Source: Niastella populi
GTDB lineage: Bacteria > Bacteroidota > Bacteroidia > Chitinophagales > Chitinophagaceae
Length of the DNA: 64,000 bases
NCBI RefSeq assembly: GCF_002078015.1
Contig: NZ_LWBP01000188.1
Coordinates: 248,001 to 312,000, forward strand
Direction of reading: 5' to 3'
Positions 1-8,905 of this stretch are shown one piece after another (positions within the stretch are counted from its first letter, which is position 1; each line of letters opens with the position of its first letter). Below the pieces are notes generated by a model that saw only the letters and a program-made list of their open reading frames with translations, was not told where the DNA came from and did no database searches. Position numbers and translations under genes: made by a program.

Positions 1-1714
1 CAATACGGTTGGGGCCAGAGCCCAGCACGATCACTTTTCTGCGGTTGCTTACTTTGCTTTCGTTGTAGTTGCCCGATTCGAAGGTTGAATAGAAGTAAGG
101 TGTTTTTGCTTCGAACTCGGCGCTGCAGGTATCAACCATTTTGTAAACACGGGTAATGCCTGCCGCTTTGCGTTTGGCGTAAATTTCTTCATCGCTGCCA
201 TCCTGCATAATACGGGAGATCTGCTCATCGCTAAAGCCGTTGAACTTGGCTTCTTTCAGTAATTCGATGGGCAGGGTGGCTGTTTTATATTTTGCGATCT
301 CTTTTTCGATGTCTACGATCTTCATGATCTCATTGATGAACCAGCGATCGATACCGGTGGCTTTAGAGATGGTACCTACTGAAATGCCGTCCATCAACGC
401 ATCTTTAATTCTGAAGATGCGGTCCCATTTCGGGGTTTTGATGTATTCGATCAGTTCTTCGGCATGCATCTGGCTTTTGCCATAGTAGCCCAGCCCAACC
501 GCATTGTTCTCAAGGCTCTGACAGGCTTTCTGAATGGCTTCGGTAAAACTTCTGCCGATTGACATCACCTCGCCCACGCTCTTCATTTGCAAACCGAGCG
601 TATCGTTGGCGCCTTTGAATTTATCGAAGTTCCAGCGCGGCATTTTTACGATCACATAATCCAGTGCCGGCTCAAAATAAGCCGAAGTGGTTTTGGTGAT
701 CTGGTTCTTCAGTTCATCGAGGTTATAGCCGATAGCGAGTTTGGCGGCAATTTTGGCGATCGGGTAACCGGTGGCTTTGGATGCCAGGGCCGATGAGCGG
801 CTTACCCGCGGATTTATTTCAACTGAAATCAATTCTTCTGTTGCAGGGTTCAATGCAAACTGCACGTTACAGCCGCCCGCGAAGTTACCGAGGCTGCGCA
901 TCATGAGAATAGCCTGGTTACGCATGTCCTGGAATGCGGTATCGCTCAGGGTCATGGCCGGGGCAACGGTGATGGAATCGCCGGTATGCACGCCCATGGG
1001 ATCGAGGTTCTCTACGGTACAAATAATGGCTACGTTGTCGTTTTTGTCGCGCAGCAGCTCCAGCTCATATTCTTTCCAGCCTAAAACGGCTTTTTCAACC
1101 AGCACCTCATGAATGGGCGAAGCTTTCAATCCTCTGTCGAGCGCGGCTTCCAGTTCAGATTTGTCGTGCACGAAACCGCCACCAGTTCCTCCAAGGGTAA
1201 AAGAAGGACGAATTACAAGCGGGAAGCCTATTTCCTGGGCAAATTCCTTTCCTTCCAGCAGCGAGTTGGCCACTCTTGAAGGAGCAACCTTTACCCCTAT
1301 CTTAAACATCAGCTGGCGGAATTTCTCCCGGTCTTCAGCTGTATCGATGGCTGCAATATCAACACCGATCAACCGAACGTTGTATTTTTCCCACACACCC
1401 AGCTCCGCAGCTTCTTTAGCCAGGTTTAAGGCTGTTTGTCCCCCCATGGTCGGTAGCACCGCATCAATCTGGTTTTCTTCCAGTATTTGCTCAATGCTCT
1501 CTACCGTCAGTGGCAACAGGTATACCTTGTCAGCCATCATAGGGTCGGTCATGATGGTAGCCGGATTACTGTTGATGAGAATTACTTTAATTCCTTCTTC
1601 CCTGATACTACGGGCAGCCTGTGAACCGGAATAATCGAATTCGCAAGCCTGGCCGATAATAATGGGACCTGAACCGATAATTAATACTGACTTGATAGAC
1701 GTGTCTTTTGGCAT
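1..1714 (-). CDS. carB: Carbamoyl-phosphate synthase large subunit, 5' part only
   Basis: CarB makes carbamoyl phosphate from bicarbonate, ATP and glutamine-derived ammonia for pyrimidine and arginine synthesis. The reverse strand from ATG at 1714 reads [17 protein letters not shown], followed by [16 protein letters not shown], the classic start of the first synthetase half. At the window edge the frame reaches [13 protein letters not shown], the start of the second half. About 571 codons are visible and the frame stays open to base 1, so the C-terminal part lies outside the window. A TACTTTTG -7 box at 1823-1816 gives a leader of about 100 nt. Plus-strand reading frames inside are shadows. 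Confidence 0.96.
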   Translation of the reverse strand, partial: MPKDTSIKSVLIIGSGPIIIGQACEFDYSGSQAARSIREEGIKVILINSNPATIMTDPMMADKVYLLPLTVESIEQILEENQIDAVLPTMGGQTALNLAKEAAELGVWEKYNVRLIGVDIAAIDTAEDREKFRQLMFKIGVKVAPSRVANSLLEGKEFAQEIGFPLVIRPSFTLGGTGGGFVHDKSELEAALDRGLKASPIHEVLVEKAVLGWKEYELELLRDKNDNVAIICTVENLDPMGVHTGDSITVAPAMTLSDTAFQDMRNQAILMMRSLGNFAGGCNVQFALNPATEELISVEINPRVSRSSALASKATGYPIAKIAAKLAIGYNLDELKNQITKTTSAYFEPALDYVIVKMPRWNFDKFKGANDTLGLQMKSVGEVMSIGRSFTEAIQKACQSLENNAVGLGYYGKSQMHAEELIEYIKTPKWDRIFRIKDALMDGISVGTISKATGIDRWFINEIMKIVDIEKEIAKYKTATLPIELLKEAKFNGFSDEQISRIMQDGSDEEIYAKRKAAGITRVYKMVDTCSAEFEAKTPYFYSTFESGNYNESKVSNRRKVIVLGSGPNRI

Positions 1715-1815
1715 TTTGAGTAAAGAGCGATTTTTTTTTGAATAAACCTTGTTGAACCTTCATCTGGCGCCGTGTTCGCCACAATTATTGCGGGATTTCG
1801 GCGGGATAAATTGCG

Positions 1816-1823
1816 CAAAAGTA
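1816..1823 (-). promoter_or_regulatory. Candidate -7 box for carB
   Basis: Minus-strand TACTTTTG matches the Bacteroidota -7 consensus TAnnTTTG about 100 bases upstream of the carB ATG. No clear TTG -33 element is visible. Confidence 0.4.
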
Positions 1824-2246
1824 AGGATGCGGGGGGAATTTTCGGGATTATTTTTAAAAGAACGCAATATGAGCAGGTTCTCAATGAAATAGAGGCCGTT
1901 TGAAGAGGGAGTGAAAAGCCGGAAGCGGTCGCAAATTGACATAACACGCGGTATCAGGTAGCATTTGCGGCAAACGTGATTCAAAAGAAGGGGGAAATGC
2001 CAGGGTTGTTAATTGGGATGATGCTAAAAACGCGGGGCTAAGCAACCTGAGAAATAGGTAACCGGGAAGGTAGGTAGCCGGCGGTAAGAAAACGGAGGTA
2101 ACCAAAAGCAAAGAAAAGGGCACGCTGATGATGGGAGGGAAACAGTGGTAAATGAAACGCTGTAAAAGTTAAAAAAAAGGAAACCCCGTAAAGAGTTTAG
2201 TTGAAAGATCGTCAGGATGAAAGTTTTGGAAGGCTTCGGGATCAGG
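1824..2246. other. Gene-free stretch upstream of carB
   Basis: About 420 bases without a convincing gene. Minus-strand frames of 74-88 codons overlap each other in different frames, have low-complexity translations and no family likeness, so I left them out. I see no tRNA or strong hairpin here. Confidence 0.5.
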
Positions 2247-2251
2247 TAATA

Positions 2252-2281
2252 AAAAAGCCTTCACCATCCGGCAAAGGCTTT
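2252..2281 (-). terminator. Intrinsic terminator after the small membrane-protein gene
   Basis: Arms AAGCCTT (2256-2262) and AAGGCTT (2275-2281) pair around a 12-nt loop. Read on the minus strand, the hairpin is followed by a six-T run (2257-2252). It lies just downstream of the 2524-2309 reading frame, supporting that frame as a transcribed gene. Confidence 0.65.
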
Positions 2282-2308
2282 GAATTGCTGGCTGAAATTT
2301 ATGGTAAA

Positions 2309-2524
2309 TCAGTTGTTGTGAAAAGCGGCTAATTCAATATCGTCAAGTGCAACACCTCCGCCCCGTATCAGCTTCTTTTGTTCGGCTATCTGACGTTTTT
2401 CATCAAAACGACTTTTGATACGGAAAACCCATTTCTGTTTTGCTTCACTTCCACGAAAGATACCTACTATCGTGCCGATCGACAGAGCCAATAAAAGTAT
2501 CATCCTGTTCCTAATCGTTTTCAT
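2309..2524 (-). CDS. Small single-pass membrane protein, unknown function
   Basis: A 71-aa frame starting MKTIRNRMILLLALS. It has a basic N-terminus, one hydrophobic segment (about residues 8-23) and then a charged tail rich in Lys, Arg, Glu and Gln that probably faces the cytoplasm or periplasm. I do not recognise the family. A terminator hairpin sits 28 bases past the stop on the same strand, which is the best evidence that this is a gene. It is divergent from the M23 peptidase gene and could be a small stress or envelope protein, but nothing in the sequence shows this. Confidence 0.5.
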   Translation of the reverse strand: MKTIRNRMILLLALSIGTIVGIFRGSEAKQKWVFRIKSRFDEKRQIAEQKKLIRGGGVALDDIELAAFHNN

Positions 2525-2885
2525 AAAACCGAGTTTGTAAAATTATTCTGTCCATTACTTTATTTAAGACAACTTATATACGCCAAATGCTGTTCCAATG
2601 TTTATAAAAATCATACCACTATGTGGGTATTTTTTAAAAATTAACAGATGTATACCCGTATTGGATCTTCCTCTATTTTTATTCTGATTTTATTCCGAGG
2701 TAACCCGTCTTAATATTTTTTTAATATTGACATTTTTGCACGTTTTCACAAAGGATATCATGGTATTTTTAACATCCTGTAATGGGTAATGGGTAGCCGC
2801 TGTTTACGAAAGTTAGTAGCGCCCTGTACTTAAGATGACAGTATTCATTTTTTACATAACATTTTACCGGAACAGGCCAGTCACG
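2525..2885. other. AT-rich divergent intergenic region
   Basis: About 360 bases separate the small minus-strand gene from the M23 peptidase gene. The stretch is AT-rich, with an inverted GGGTAT/ATACCC pair near 2636-2668 and a doubled TAATGGG word near 2782-2795. I see no gene in it; it presumably holds promoters for both flanking genes. Confidence 0.4.
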
Positions 2886-2893
2886 TAGTTTTG
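2886..2893 (+). promoter_or_regulatory. Candidate -7 box for the M23 peptidase gene
   Basis: TAGTTTTG matches TAnnTTTG. Transcription would begin near 2898, so the upstream ATG at 2902 would be almost leaderless, while the ATG at 2965 would have a leader of about 65 nt and a signal peptide. This favours the 2965 start. Confidence 0.4.
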
Positions 2894-2964
2894 CAGCCTC
2901 GATGTCGCGGCTACCGCAACAGGCACTGGCAAACTTTTTATCGATTAATCAAGCAAAAGCACCC

Positions 2965-4677
2965 ATGAGAATAATCACACTATTGTTATTGCTGAAAAGC
3001 ACCAATCTGGCAGCCCAGTTATTTTCGCCTTCGGGCTATCCCCAGGGATACTTCCGCAACCCGCTCAGTATTCCCATGCGGCTGGCAGGCAATTTTGGCG
3101 AATTGCGGCCCAATCACTATCACATGGGGTTTGATATAAAAACGAACGCCCGTGAAAACCTGCCGGTGTATTCAGCTGCTGATGGTTATATTGGTCGTAT
3201 CAAAATAGAACCCTATGGATTTGGCCGGGCTATATACGTTGTGCATCCCAATGGTTTTACTACGGTATATGCGCATTTGAATGCATTCAACCCTACCCTG
3301 GAAAAATGGGTAAAAGACCAGCAGTACCAGCAACAATCGTGGAAGGTTTTTCTCGAATTAACGCCCGATCTTTTCCCGGTGAAAAAAGGCGACTTTTTGG
3401 CTTATAGTGGAAATACGGGCGGGTCGCAGGCGCCGCACTTGCATTTTGAAGTAAGACGCACGAATGGGGATGTAAATGTGAATCCTTTTTTATTCGGTTT
3501 TCCGGTGGCCGACAATATACCGCCGGTATTGCAGCGGTTGGCGGTGTACGACAGAACCCGTAGCGTTTATGAGCAATCGCCCCGCGTATATCCGGTGCGT
3601 GCGGTTTCCGGTTCGCGCTACCTGCCCTCGCCGTCGGTAATAACCGTTGCTTCGCCGCTGGTGAGCTTTGGCATCGGCGCTTATGATACCCAAACAGGTT
3701 CTCCCAATCATAATGGCATTTTTGAATCGACACTGCTGTTTGACGATGAGCCGGTGGTAGGCTTCAGAATGGATAACATCAGTTACAACGATACCCGCGA
3801 CCTGAATGCCCATATCGATTATAAGACAAAGTCACAGGGTGGCGCTTTTTTGCAGCACCTGTCTGAACTGCCCGGTTATATGAACAGCATTTATAAACGA
3901 AAAAAAGGCGATGGGGTGGTAGATGTAAGCGATGGCGCTGTGCACCAGGTTGCAATTGTGGTTAAGGACGCCAGCGGAAACACCAGTACCCTTAATTATA
4001 AGGTTCAGTATAAGCTCAACGATCGTGGCCAGGAACAGCCTGTGACCTCAGCCAAAAAGTTTTACCCGCTAATGATGGATGGGTACGAAAGTGAGGAATG
4101 CGAATTTTACATTGGCGAGCGCTGTTTGTACGATTCAGTGCATATCCGCTACAATAAAGCCGCCAATACAAACGGACAGGTGGTTTCATCGATACATACA
4201 ATTGGCGCTGCCTATATTCCCCTGCGCGATTCCATGCTGGTGCGTATTCAGCCAAACAGGCCGCTGACCGATGCGGAAAAGTCGCGTACAATTATGCAAT
4301 GGTTTGCCGGTACCAAAAAAGAGATTCAGAAAGTACAATGGCAGGGCAACTGGGCATCGGCCCGGTTCCGTGACCTCGGAAATTTTCAGCTGGTAGTTGA
4401 TGTGGAACCGCCTGCAGTTACCCCGGTTGGTTTTGCCGATGGATCGGATGTAAGCAAGGCCTCGCGCATTGTTTTCACTGTAGCCGATAATTTCGACCGA
4501 ATCAAAAATGTGCGTACCGAACTCGATGGAAAATGGCTGCGGTTCACCAACGATAAGGGCAAAACCTTCGTGTACTATTTTGATGAAAAGTGTATGTCGG
4601 GCCAGCACCGGTTGAAGATCCGTGCTGAAGACGAGGCCGGGAATGTTACTGAAAAAGTATTTGACATAATTCGATAA
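2965..4677 (+). CDS. M23 family metallopeptidase (LytM-type), secreted
   Basis: This is a secreted or periplasmic zinc endopeptidase of the LytM/lysostaphin fold, a family that cuts peptidoglycan cross-links. Starting at ATG 2965 gives 570 aa with a signal peptide ending LAAQ (about residue 18). Zinc and catalytic signatures are present: H53 and D57 in HMGFD, H104 in VYAHL, and H158/H160 in APHLHFE. After the catalytic domain (about 40-180) come roughly 390 residues with Ig-like strands, for example DASGNTSTL and DEAGNVTE near the end. The longer ATG at 2902 adds 21 residues before the signal peptide and is unlikely. The last codons TTCGATAA belong to an octamer repeat. Confidence 0.9.
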   Translation: MRIITLLLLLKSTNLAAQLFSPSGYPQGYFRNPLSIPMRLAGNFGELRPNHYHMGFDIKTNARENLPVYSAADGYIGRIKIEPYGFGRAIYVVHPNGFTTVYAHLNAFNPTLEKWVKDQQYQQQSWKVFLELTPDLFPVKKGDFLAYSGNTGGSQAPHLHFEVRRTNGDVNVNPFLFGFPVADNIPPVLQRLAVYDRTRSVYEQSPRVYPVRAVSGSRYLPSPSVITVASPLVSFGIGAYDTQTGSPNHNGIFESTLLFDDEPVVGFRMDNISYNDTRDLNAHIDYKTKSQGGAFLQHLSELPGYMNSIYKRKKGDGVVDVSDGAVHQVAIVVKDASGNTSTLNYKVQYKLNDRGQEQPVTSAKKFYPLMMDGYESEECEFYIGERCLYDSVHIRYNKAANTNGQVVSSIHTIGAAYIPLRDSMLVRIQPNRPLTDAEKSRTIMQWFAGTKKEIQKVQWQGNWASARFRDLGNFQLVVDVEPPAVTPVGFADGSDVSKASRIVFTVADNFDRIKNVRTELDGKWLRFTNDKGKTFVYYFDEKCMSGQHRLKIRAEDEAGNVTEKVFDIIR

Positions 4678-4760
4678 TCGGTTATTGAAAATAATAGCTG
4701 CCTGATGGGCCAGCCCCAGGGCTTTTTATTATCACATTATCTCATTGGCAAATGAGCTAA
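4670..4760. repeat. Octamer-array element between M23 peptidase and bcp
   Basis: Left arm: TTCGATAA (4670-4677, containing the M23 stop codon), TCGGTTAT, then TGAAAATA. Right arm in 8-base register from 4729: TTATCACA, TTATCTCA, TTGGCAAA, TGAGCTAA. The arms are inverted relative to one another. Between them AGCCCCAGGGCT followed by a T-run (about 4710-4727) may act as a weak terminator. The right arm ends 10 bases before the bcp ATG. Confidence 0.6.
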
Positions 4761-4770
4761 TTTGCATTTT

Positions 4771-5232
4771 ATGATCACATTAAAGGAAGGCGATAAAGCG
4801 CCGGCATTCAGTGCCAGGGACCAGAATGGCAGAAAAGTTTCGCTCGGCGAATTCAAAGGGAAGAAGGTGGTGCTGTATTTTTATCCTGAAGACGATACCC
4901 CTACCTGTACGGTTCAGGCCTGCAACCTGCGCGATAACTATGGGTTGCTAAAGAAGAATGGCTTTGAAGTGCTTGGAGTTAGCCCGAACGATGAAAAAAG
5001 CCATAAAAAGTTTGAGACCAAATTCGACCTGCCATTTACTTTACTGGCCGATCCCGGTCATGCCATAATAAATAAGTATGGCGTTTGGGGCGAAAAGCAA
5101 ATGTTCGGTAACAAATATATGGGCGTTCACCGCACCACTTTTGTGATCAATGAAAAGGGTTTTATTAGTAAAATATTCCTGCGGCCAAAGAATAAACAGC
5201 ATGCGGAAGAGATCGTCGAGTTGAGTAGATAA
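4771..5232 (+). CDS. bcp: Thioredoxin-dependent peroxiredoxin, Bcp/PrxQ type
   Basis: This cytosolic peroxiredoxin reduces hydrogen peroxide and organic hydroperoxides using thioredoxin. From ATG 4771 it is 153 aa, the usual PrxQ length. The peroxidatic cysteine is C46 in DDTPTCT and the resolving cysteine is C51, five residues later, the atypical two-cysteine arrangement. The KGKKVVLYFYPEDDTP and YMGVHRTTFVI blocks are typical. An upstream in-frame TTG at 4762 would add three residues, but ATG is the better start. An octamer repeat lies directly upstream. Confidence 0.93.
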   Translation: MITLKEGDKAPAFSARDQNGRKVSLGEFKGKKVVLYFYPEDDTPTCTVQACNLRDNYGLLKKNGFEVLGVSPNDEKSHKKFETKFDLPFTLLADPGHAIINKYGVWGEKQMFGNKYMGVHRTTFVINEKGFISKIFLRPKNKQHAEEIVELSR

Positions 5233-5281
5233 CTTGATTAATAACAATAAATTAAGGTGTGTAAAAAACTAATAATATAGT

Positions 5282-5310
5282 ATTAATGGTTGTCTTCATT
5301 GTCCATTAAT
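5282..5310. repeat. Inverted repeat downstream of bcp
   Basis: ATTAATGG (5282-5289) and CCATTAAT (5303-5310) form an 8-bp AT-rich stem with a 13-nt loop in the gap between the convergent bcp and ROK genes. It may be a weak terminator, but no clear T-run follows. Confidence 0.35.
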
Positions 5311-5394
5311 GCTTTATGACTACCATTACAATAAAATTATACGACCTTATTTCAGTTAAACTGGGTAAAGAAACCGCTGAAGTGACAGCATCAA

Positions 5395-6606
5395 TTACGC
5401 CACCGCCCCCGGTTGAGCTTCTTTTTTCCATTCGCTTTTTTCAAAATTCTCCATAACCAATGCGGCAGCGCCGGTTATTTCGGCCTGATAGCCAAGTGAA
5501 GAAATGCCTAACTCGGTATTCAGCGCCAGCCGCGGTATACAATGTTCATTTAAAGCCTGCTGAATAGGCGCCTGCCATATTTTACCAGCCGATGATCCCC
5601 GGCCGCTTAAGATTACGAGTTCAGGGTTCAGTAAATGAATTAGTATAGCTACTCCTCTGCCGATATTATAACCCGATTCGGATAGAATTTCAACGGCAAA
5701 CTTATCGCCTTTGCCGGCGGCCTTTATTATGTCCTGAAACGCCTGCTCGGCACGGTCAACAGGTAATTCATTCAACAGTGAAATTTTTCCTTCCTTCAAT
5801 CCCTTGTTGGCTTTTTCAATTACCACCAACAGCGAGGTTTCGGTTTCAAGGCAGCCGCTTTTACCACAGCTGCATAATTTATTATTCAAAAAAAGCGGAA
5901 TATGGCTGAATTCACCGGCAAATCCATTGTGGCCCCTGAATAACTCGCCATTCAGGATCATGCCCAATCCAACGCCCCAGCCTACATTTATTACCATGGC
6001 ATTTTTTTTACCACGGGCCGCACCGAACATCAGCTCGGCCAGCGCTATAAGCCGGGAATCGTTATCGATAAATACCGGCAGTTTGAGTTTTGAAGAAATG
6101 TATTGCGTTAACGTACCCTGCTCCGGTTCAAGAAAGGTATAGTTCTGTCCCTGCAGGGCATCAACAAAGCCTGGCATGCCAATGCCAACGCCGGCTATAT
6201 TATCTTTTGAAATACCCGATTTGCTTATGACCTCTTCTATCTTTTCAGTCAGGGTCGCCAGCGCTTTCGGGTTGCGGGGCAGGGGAAGCTCAAATATTTC
6301 GGTGGCAGCTACCTGGGTATTTTGCATGTTCAGGATGGCAATACGGGTTATCAACTGGTCCATAGCCACCGATACCACATACAGCACATCGGGTTTCAGT
6401 GAATACATAACGGCCCGCCGGCCGCCGGTTGAAGCCGCAAAGCCAGTTTCCGTTACCCAGCCTTCTTCAATGAGTTTTCCCAGCATCTTGGTAGTTACGG
6501 GCAAACTTTTATTGATCTTGTCGCTTAGGTCGGCGCAGGACAGCATATTAGAGAAATACAGATGCTTTACGATCTTTTTTCTATACAGTTGATTCTTTTC
6601 CGTCAT
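5395..6606 (-). CDS. ROK-family transcriptional regulator or sugar kinase
   Basis: A 403-aa protein with a short winged-helix-like N-terminus (about 1-60, with a KINKSLPVTTKMLGKLIEEG helix pair) followed by a ROK domain. Visible ROK features are the GVGIGMPGFVD phosphate loop (about 139-149), the IDNDSR block with D181/D183, the zinc site H235 plus C245, C247 and C252 in CSCGKSGC, and GEFSHIP. NagC/Mlc relatives bind DNA and sense a sugar or sugar phosphate, while other ROK proteins phosphorylate sugars. The helix-turn-helix makes a regulator more likely. No sugar genes lie next to it, so the ligand is unknown. It ends convergently with bcp. Confidence 0.85.
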   Translation of the reverse strand: MTEKNQLYRKKIVKHLYFSNMLSCADLSDKINKSLPVTTKMLGKLIEEGWVTETGFAASTGGRRAVMYSLKPDVLYVVSVAMDQLITRIAILNMQNTQVAATEIFELPLPRNPKALATLTEKIEEVISKSGISKDNIAGVGIGMPGFVDALQGQNYTFLEPEQGTLTQYISSKLKLPVFIDNDSRLIALAELMFGAARGKKNAMVINVGWGVGLGMILNGELFRGHNGFAGEFSHIPLFLNNKLCSCGKSGCLETETSLLVVIEKANKGLKEGKISLLNELPVDRAEQAFQDIIKAAGKGDKFAVEILSESGYNIGRGVAILIHLLNPELVILSGRGSSAGKIWQAPIQQALNEHCIPRLALNTELGISSLGYQAEITGAAALVMENFEKSEWKKEAQPGAVA

Positions 6607-6628
6607 GTACAGTAGCTGAAACTTTTAT

Positions 6629-6636
6629 CAAATTTA
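6629..6636 (-). promoter_or_regulatory. Candidate -7 box for the ROK gene
   Basis: Minus-strand TAAATTTG is a full match to TAnnTTTG about 25 bases upstream of the ROK ATG. No TTG -33 box is evident. Confidence 0.45.
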
Positions 6637-7127
6637 CTGTTAAGTATCAGAACTTTAAAGCACAATGTAAAAGTCGGCCGGGACATTTTCGGGGCAACCG
6701 TTGTTGCCGCACCTGAAGCACTACCTGCAACGGGTCGTTTTCTCACTTCTTTTCCCAAAAACGGGTGCTTTGATCTGATTTTAACGTAAGGCTCCGGCCA
6801 TTTTACAAAGAATAAGATAATGCTTTAGCACGAGATCCTAACAATATATCTCGGCGATAGCATACAGTCGGGGCAACTTTCCAGGAATATTTGTCGTATA
6901 GTTTTATGCAAGTCCCGCGAGGGGTGCAATGGTGTATTCTATACGGTACCCGGTCTTATATCTTAACAGGTAAAGTAATATTCAATTTTAATGTACAAGC
7001 CAGCTGATGCACCGGTACATGAATGAACCGGTGAGTAGGATCAACTGGTATGAGCAATACAACGCAGTAGGTACGTCGTGCAAACGGTGTACTTCTATGG
7101 GTTATTTTTTAGTTTTAGGGTTTGGTT
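6637..7127. other. Gene-free region, possible small RNA locus
   Basis: About 490 bases without a convincing reading frame, followed by a strong plus-strand terminator at 7129-7151. It contains the inverted repeat CACCGGT (7010-7016) / ACCGGTG (7026-7032) with a 9-nt loop. A terminator with no gene before it suggests a non-coding transcript or an untracked peptide. I could not match it to SRP RNA, tmRNA or RNase P landmarks. Confidence 0.35.
7010..7032. repeat. Perfect 7-bp inverted repeat
   Basis: CACCGGT at 7010-7016 and ACCGGTG at 7026-7032 are exact reverse complements, separated by 9 bases. This could be an RNA stem or a protein-binding site in the gene-free region. Confidence 0.5.
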
Positions 7128-7128
7128 A

Positions 7129-7156
7129 CCCTGTCCTTAAAAGGGCAGGGTTTTTC
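7129..7156 (+). terminator. Orphan intrinsic terminator
   Basis: ACCCTGTCC and GGGCAGGGT pair over 9 bp with one G-T wobble around a TTAAAA loop, followed by a T-run. No plus-strand gene is visible within 500 bases upstream; the next gene starts about 200 bases downstream. Confidence 0.65.
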
Positions 7157-7359
7157 ATGCTGTGACGGTTGTTGCAGGCATAGCAAAGCATTGGTTAAAG
7201 TCATTGATGAAAATGCGGTTGAGGCAACCAAACTAAACGGTTGATCGTACAACTCCATAGTTATTTGATAATGCACCCATTCAGTAATACCATGCTGAAG
7301 TCGAAAATACCCATGCTTACTCCGGTGCAGGTATAAACAGCTGTTTCAATTGTTGTACT

Positions 7360-7707
7360 ATGATAAAAAAAATTGCAGGCGTTCTAACAGGCGGTATTAT
7401 GTTATTGTACGGATGTTATAATGATAAGGAGGAACTTTTATATGGTAACGACACATGCGATGGCAATACGTCATTTGCCATGAACGTAAACCCTATCATT
7501 CAGGCAAATTGCGCTATTCCTGATTGTCATGCAGCAGGAAGCTCCAATGGCCCCGGCGCCCTTACTACATATGGGCAAATTAAAAATGTTGCAGTAGAAA
7601 TAAAATCAGCGGTGGTTTCACGTTTTATGCCGAAGAACGGGTCTCTTACCGAAAGCCAGATAAAAACCATCAGTTGCTGGGTTGATGCCGGCGCTCCCAA
7701 TAATTAA
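7360..7707 (+). CDS. Small c-type cytochrome-like lipoprotein
   Basis: A 115-aa lipoprotein with a signal peptide and lipobox LLYGC (lipidated C19). C51, C56 and H57 form CAIPDCH, a CX4CH haem-attachment motif rather than the usual CX2CH. M90 in RFMPKNG is a suitable axial ligand, and the ending CWVDAGAPNN is typical of Bacteroidota haem-binding lipoproteins. Two further cysteines (C33, C106) could form a disulphide. It probably carries electrons on the periplasmic side of a membrane. It starts a plus-strand cluster with OB-fold, YceI and DUF5777 proteins. Haem attachment to CX4CH is inferred, not shown. Confidence 0.75.
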   Translation: MIKKIAGVLTGGIMLLYGCYNDKEELLYGNDTCDGNTSFAMNVNPIIQANCAIPDCHAAGSSNGPGALTTYGQIKNVAVEIKSAVVSRFMPKNGSLTESQIKTISCWVDAGAPNN

Positions 7708-7721
7708 ATAGTATTTTTTTC

Positions 7722-8156
7722 ATGACAAAAAAAAGGATGATCATTGGTGGTATAGCAGTTATTATAATGATAACTGCCATTTATGCCTGGTACCAGTATA
7801 ACAGGACCGTTCAGGGGCTTGCCGATGTAAAGGCCGATTACTCAGTGGATGCACCTGCACTGATCAATGAGTTTGTCAGCAACGAAGACCTGGCCCATAA
7901 AAAATACCTGAACAAGATACTGTCGGTGAAAGGAACAATCAAAAGCGTTGAACCGGGTGGTACCATTGTATTGGGCGATACTACCGAAATGAACGGCGTG
8001 CGTTGTGTTTTAGACACCAGTGCCAACGCTGCTGCCGGTTCATTACAACGAGGTGCAACAATAACTATCAAGGGCGCCATTACCGGGTTTAACAAAGATG
8101 AAACCGGTTTGCTGGGTTCAGATGTTCAGCTGAACCGTTGCGTTATTGCCAATTAA
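7722..8156 (+). CDS. OB-fold (tRNA_anti-like) membrane-anchored protein
   Basis: This 144-aa protein has a cytoplasmic KKR start, one N-terminal membrane helix (about 7-23) and then an extracytoplasmic domain. The pattern LNKILSVKGTIKSVE, IVLGDT, VRCVLD and GATITIKGAITGF resembles the small OB-fold proteins grouped as tRNA_anti-like in Bacteroidota. No enzymatic residues are apparent. It starts 14 bases after the cytochrome-like lipoprotein, so the two are almost certainly co-transcribed. A role in binding a partner protein or ligand at the membrane is inference. Confidence 0.7.
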   Translation: MTKKRMIIGGIAVIIMITAIYAWYQYNRTVQGLADVKADYSVDAPALINEFVSNEDLAHKKYLNKILSVKGTIKSVEPGGTIVLGDTTEMNGVRCVLDTSANAAAGSLQRGATITIKGAITGFNKDETGLLGSDVQLNRCVIAN

Positions 8157-8220
8157 ACCCCACCCGTGCCAGGTCGCCGGCACAGGCGCAACACCATTCA
8201 TAAAACCAAATATTGTTACA

Positions 8221-8787
8221 ATGAACCTACTGATCAGGAAAGGCATTATTTCATGCTGCTTCATATTAATTACCACTTCGTTAATTGCCCAGGATAAATT
8301 CTTTACGAAAAGCGGTTCCATAAGTTTTGTTTCAAAAGGCGTTATTGAAACCATCACAGCCAGCCACCGGAGTGTTACCTGTGTGCTTGATTCAAAAACC
8401 GGTGCGCTTCAGTTCGCTGTGCTGATGAAAGGGTTTGAATTTAAAAAAGCGTTGATGCAGGAGCATTTCAATGAAAACTATGTAGAGAGCGACAAATTTC
8501 CCAGGGCTGAATTTCGGGGTCAGATTGCAAACAATGGCGACATCGCCTATACAAAAGACGGTGTATATAATGCGCATGTGAAAGGTAAACTCACTATGCA
8601 TGGACAAACAAAGGATGTTGAAGCTGAAGGAAAGGTAACTGTTAAGAGCGGCAGACTGGGAGCTGTTTCGCAGTTCGACATCCTGATGTCAGATTTCAGT
8701 ATAAAAATACCGGGGCCTGTAAAAGAGAACATGTCGGATAAAGTAACCATTACCGTCAACTGCACATTAGAGCCATTGAAAGGCTAG
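8221..8787 (+). CDS. YceI family periplasmic lipid-binding protein
   Basis: YceI proteins are lipocalin-like barrels that bind polyisoprenoid or other long lipids in the periplasm. From ATG 8221 the protein is 188 aa with signal peptide MNLLIRKGIIS...LIAQ. Family blocks are visible: FTKSGSISFVSKG, NENYVESDKFPRAEFRG, GKLTMHGQTKDVEAEGKV and MSDFSIKIPGPVK. An upstream start at 8146 would overlap the OB-fold gene and bury the signal peptide, so it is rejected. The spacing of 64 bases fits the same operon. Confidence 0.88.
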   Translation: MNLLIRKGIISCCFILITTSLIAQDKFFTKSGSISFVSKGVIETITASHRSVTCVLDSKTGALQFAVLMKGFEFKKALMQEHFNENYVESDKFPRAEFRGQIANNGDIAYTKDGVYNAHVKGKLTMHGQTKDVEAEGKVTVKSGRLGAVSQFDILMSDFSIKIPGPVKENMSDKVTITVNCTLEPLKG

Positions 8788-8811
8788 TAAGTAGTGACGG
8801 ACCGCCGGGTA

Positions 8812-8881
8812 GCGAAAGGCAAAGGGAAGCAGCGGGTTTCCAATAATAACCCCTTTAGCCATTTTGCCATCAGCCACTGGC
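8812..8881. repeat. Possible short heptamer array
   Basis: Units GCGAAAG, GCAAAGG and GAAGCAG (8812-8832) face CTTTAGC, CATTTTGC, CATCAGC and CACTGGC (8853-8881), roughly 7 bases apart and inverted. It is less regular than the arrays elsewhere in this window. Confidence 0.35.
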
Positions 8882-8905
8882 ATTTAAATAAAAACCAACC
8901 CAGAT

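Noticed and set aside
1681-2123. Three overlapping minus-strand frames near the carB start
   Set aside because: They overlap each other in different frames and partly the carB leader, with no start signal, membrane pattern or family likeness.
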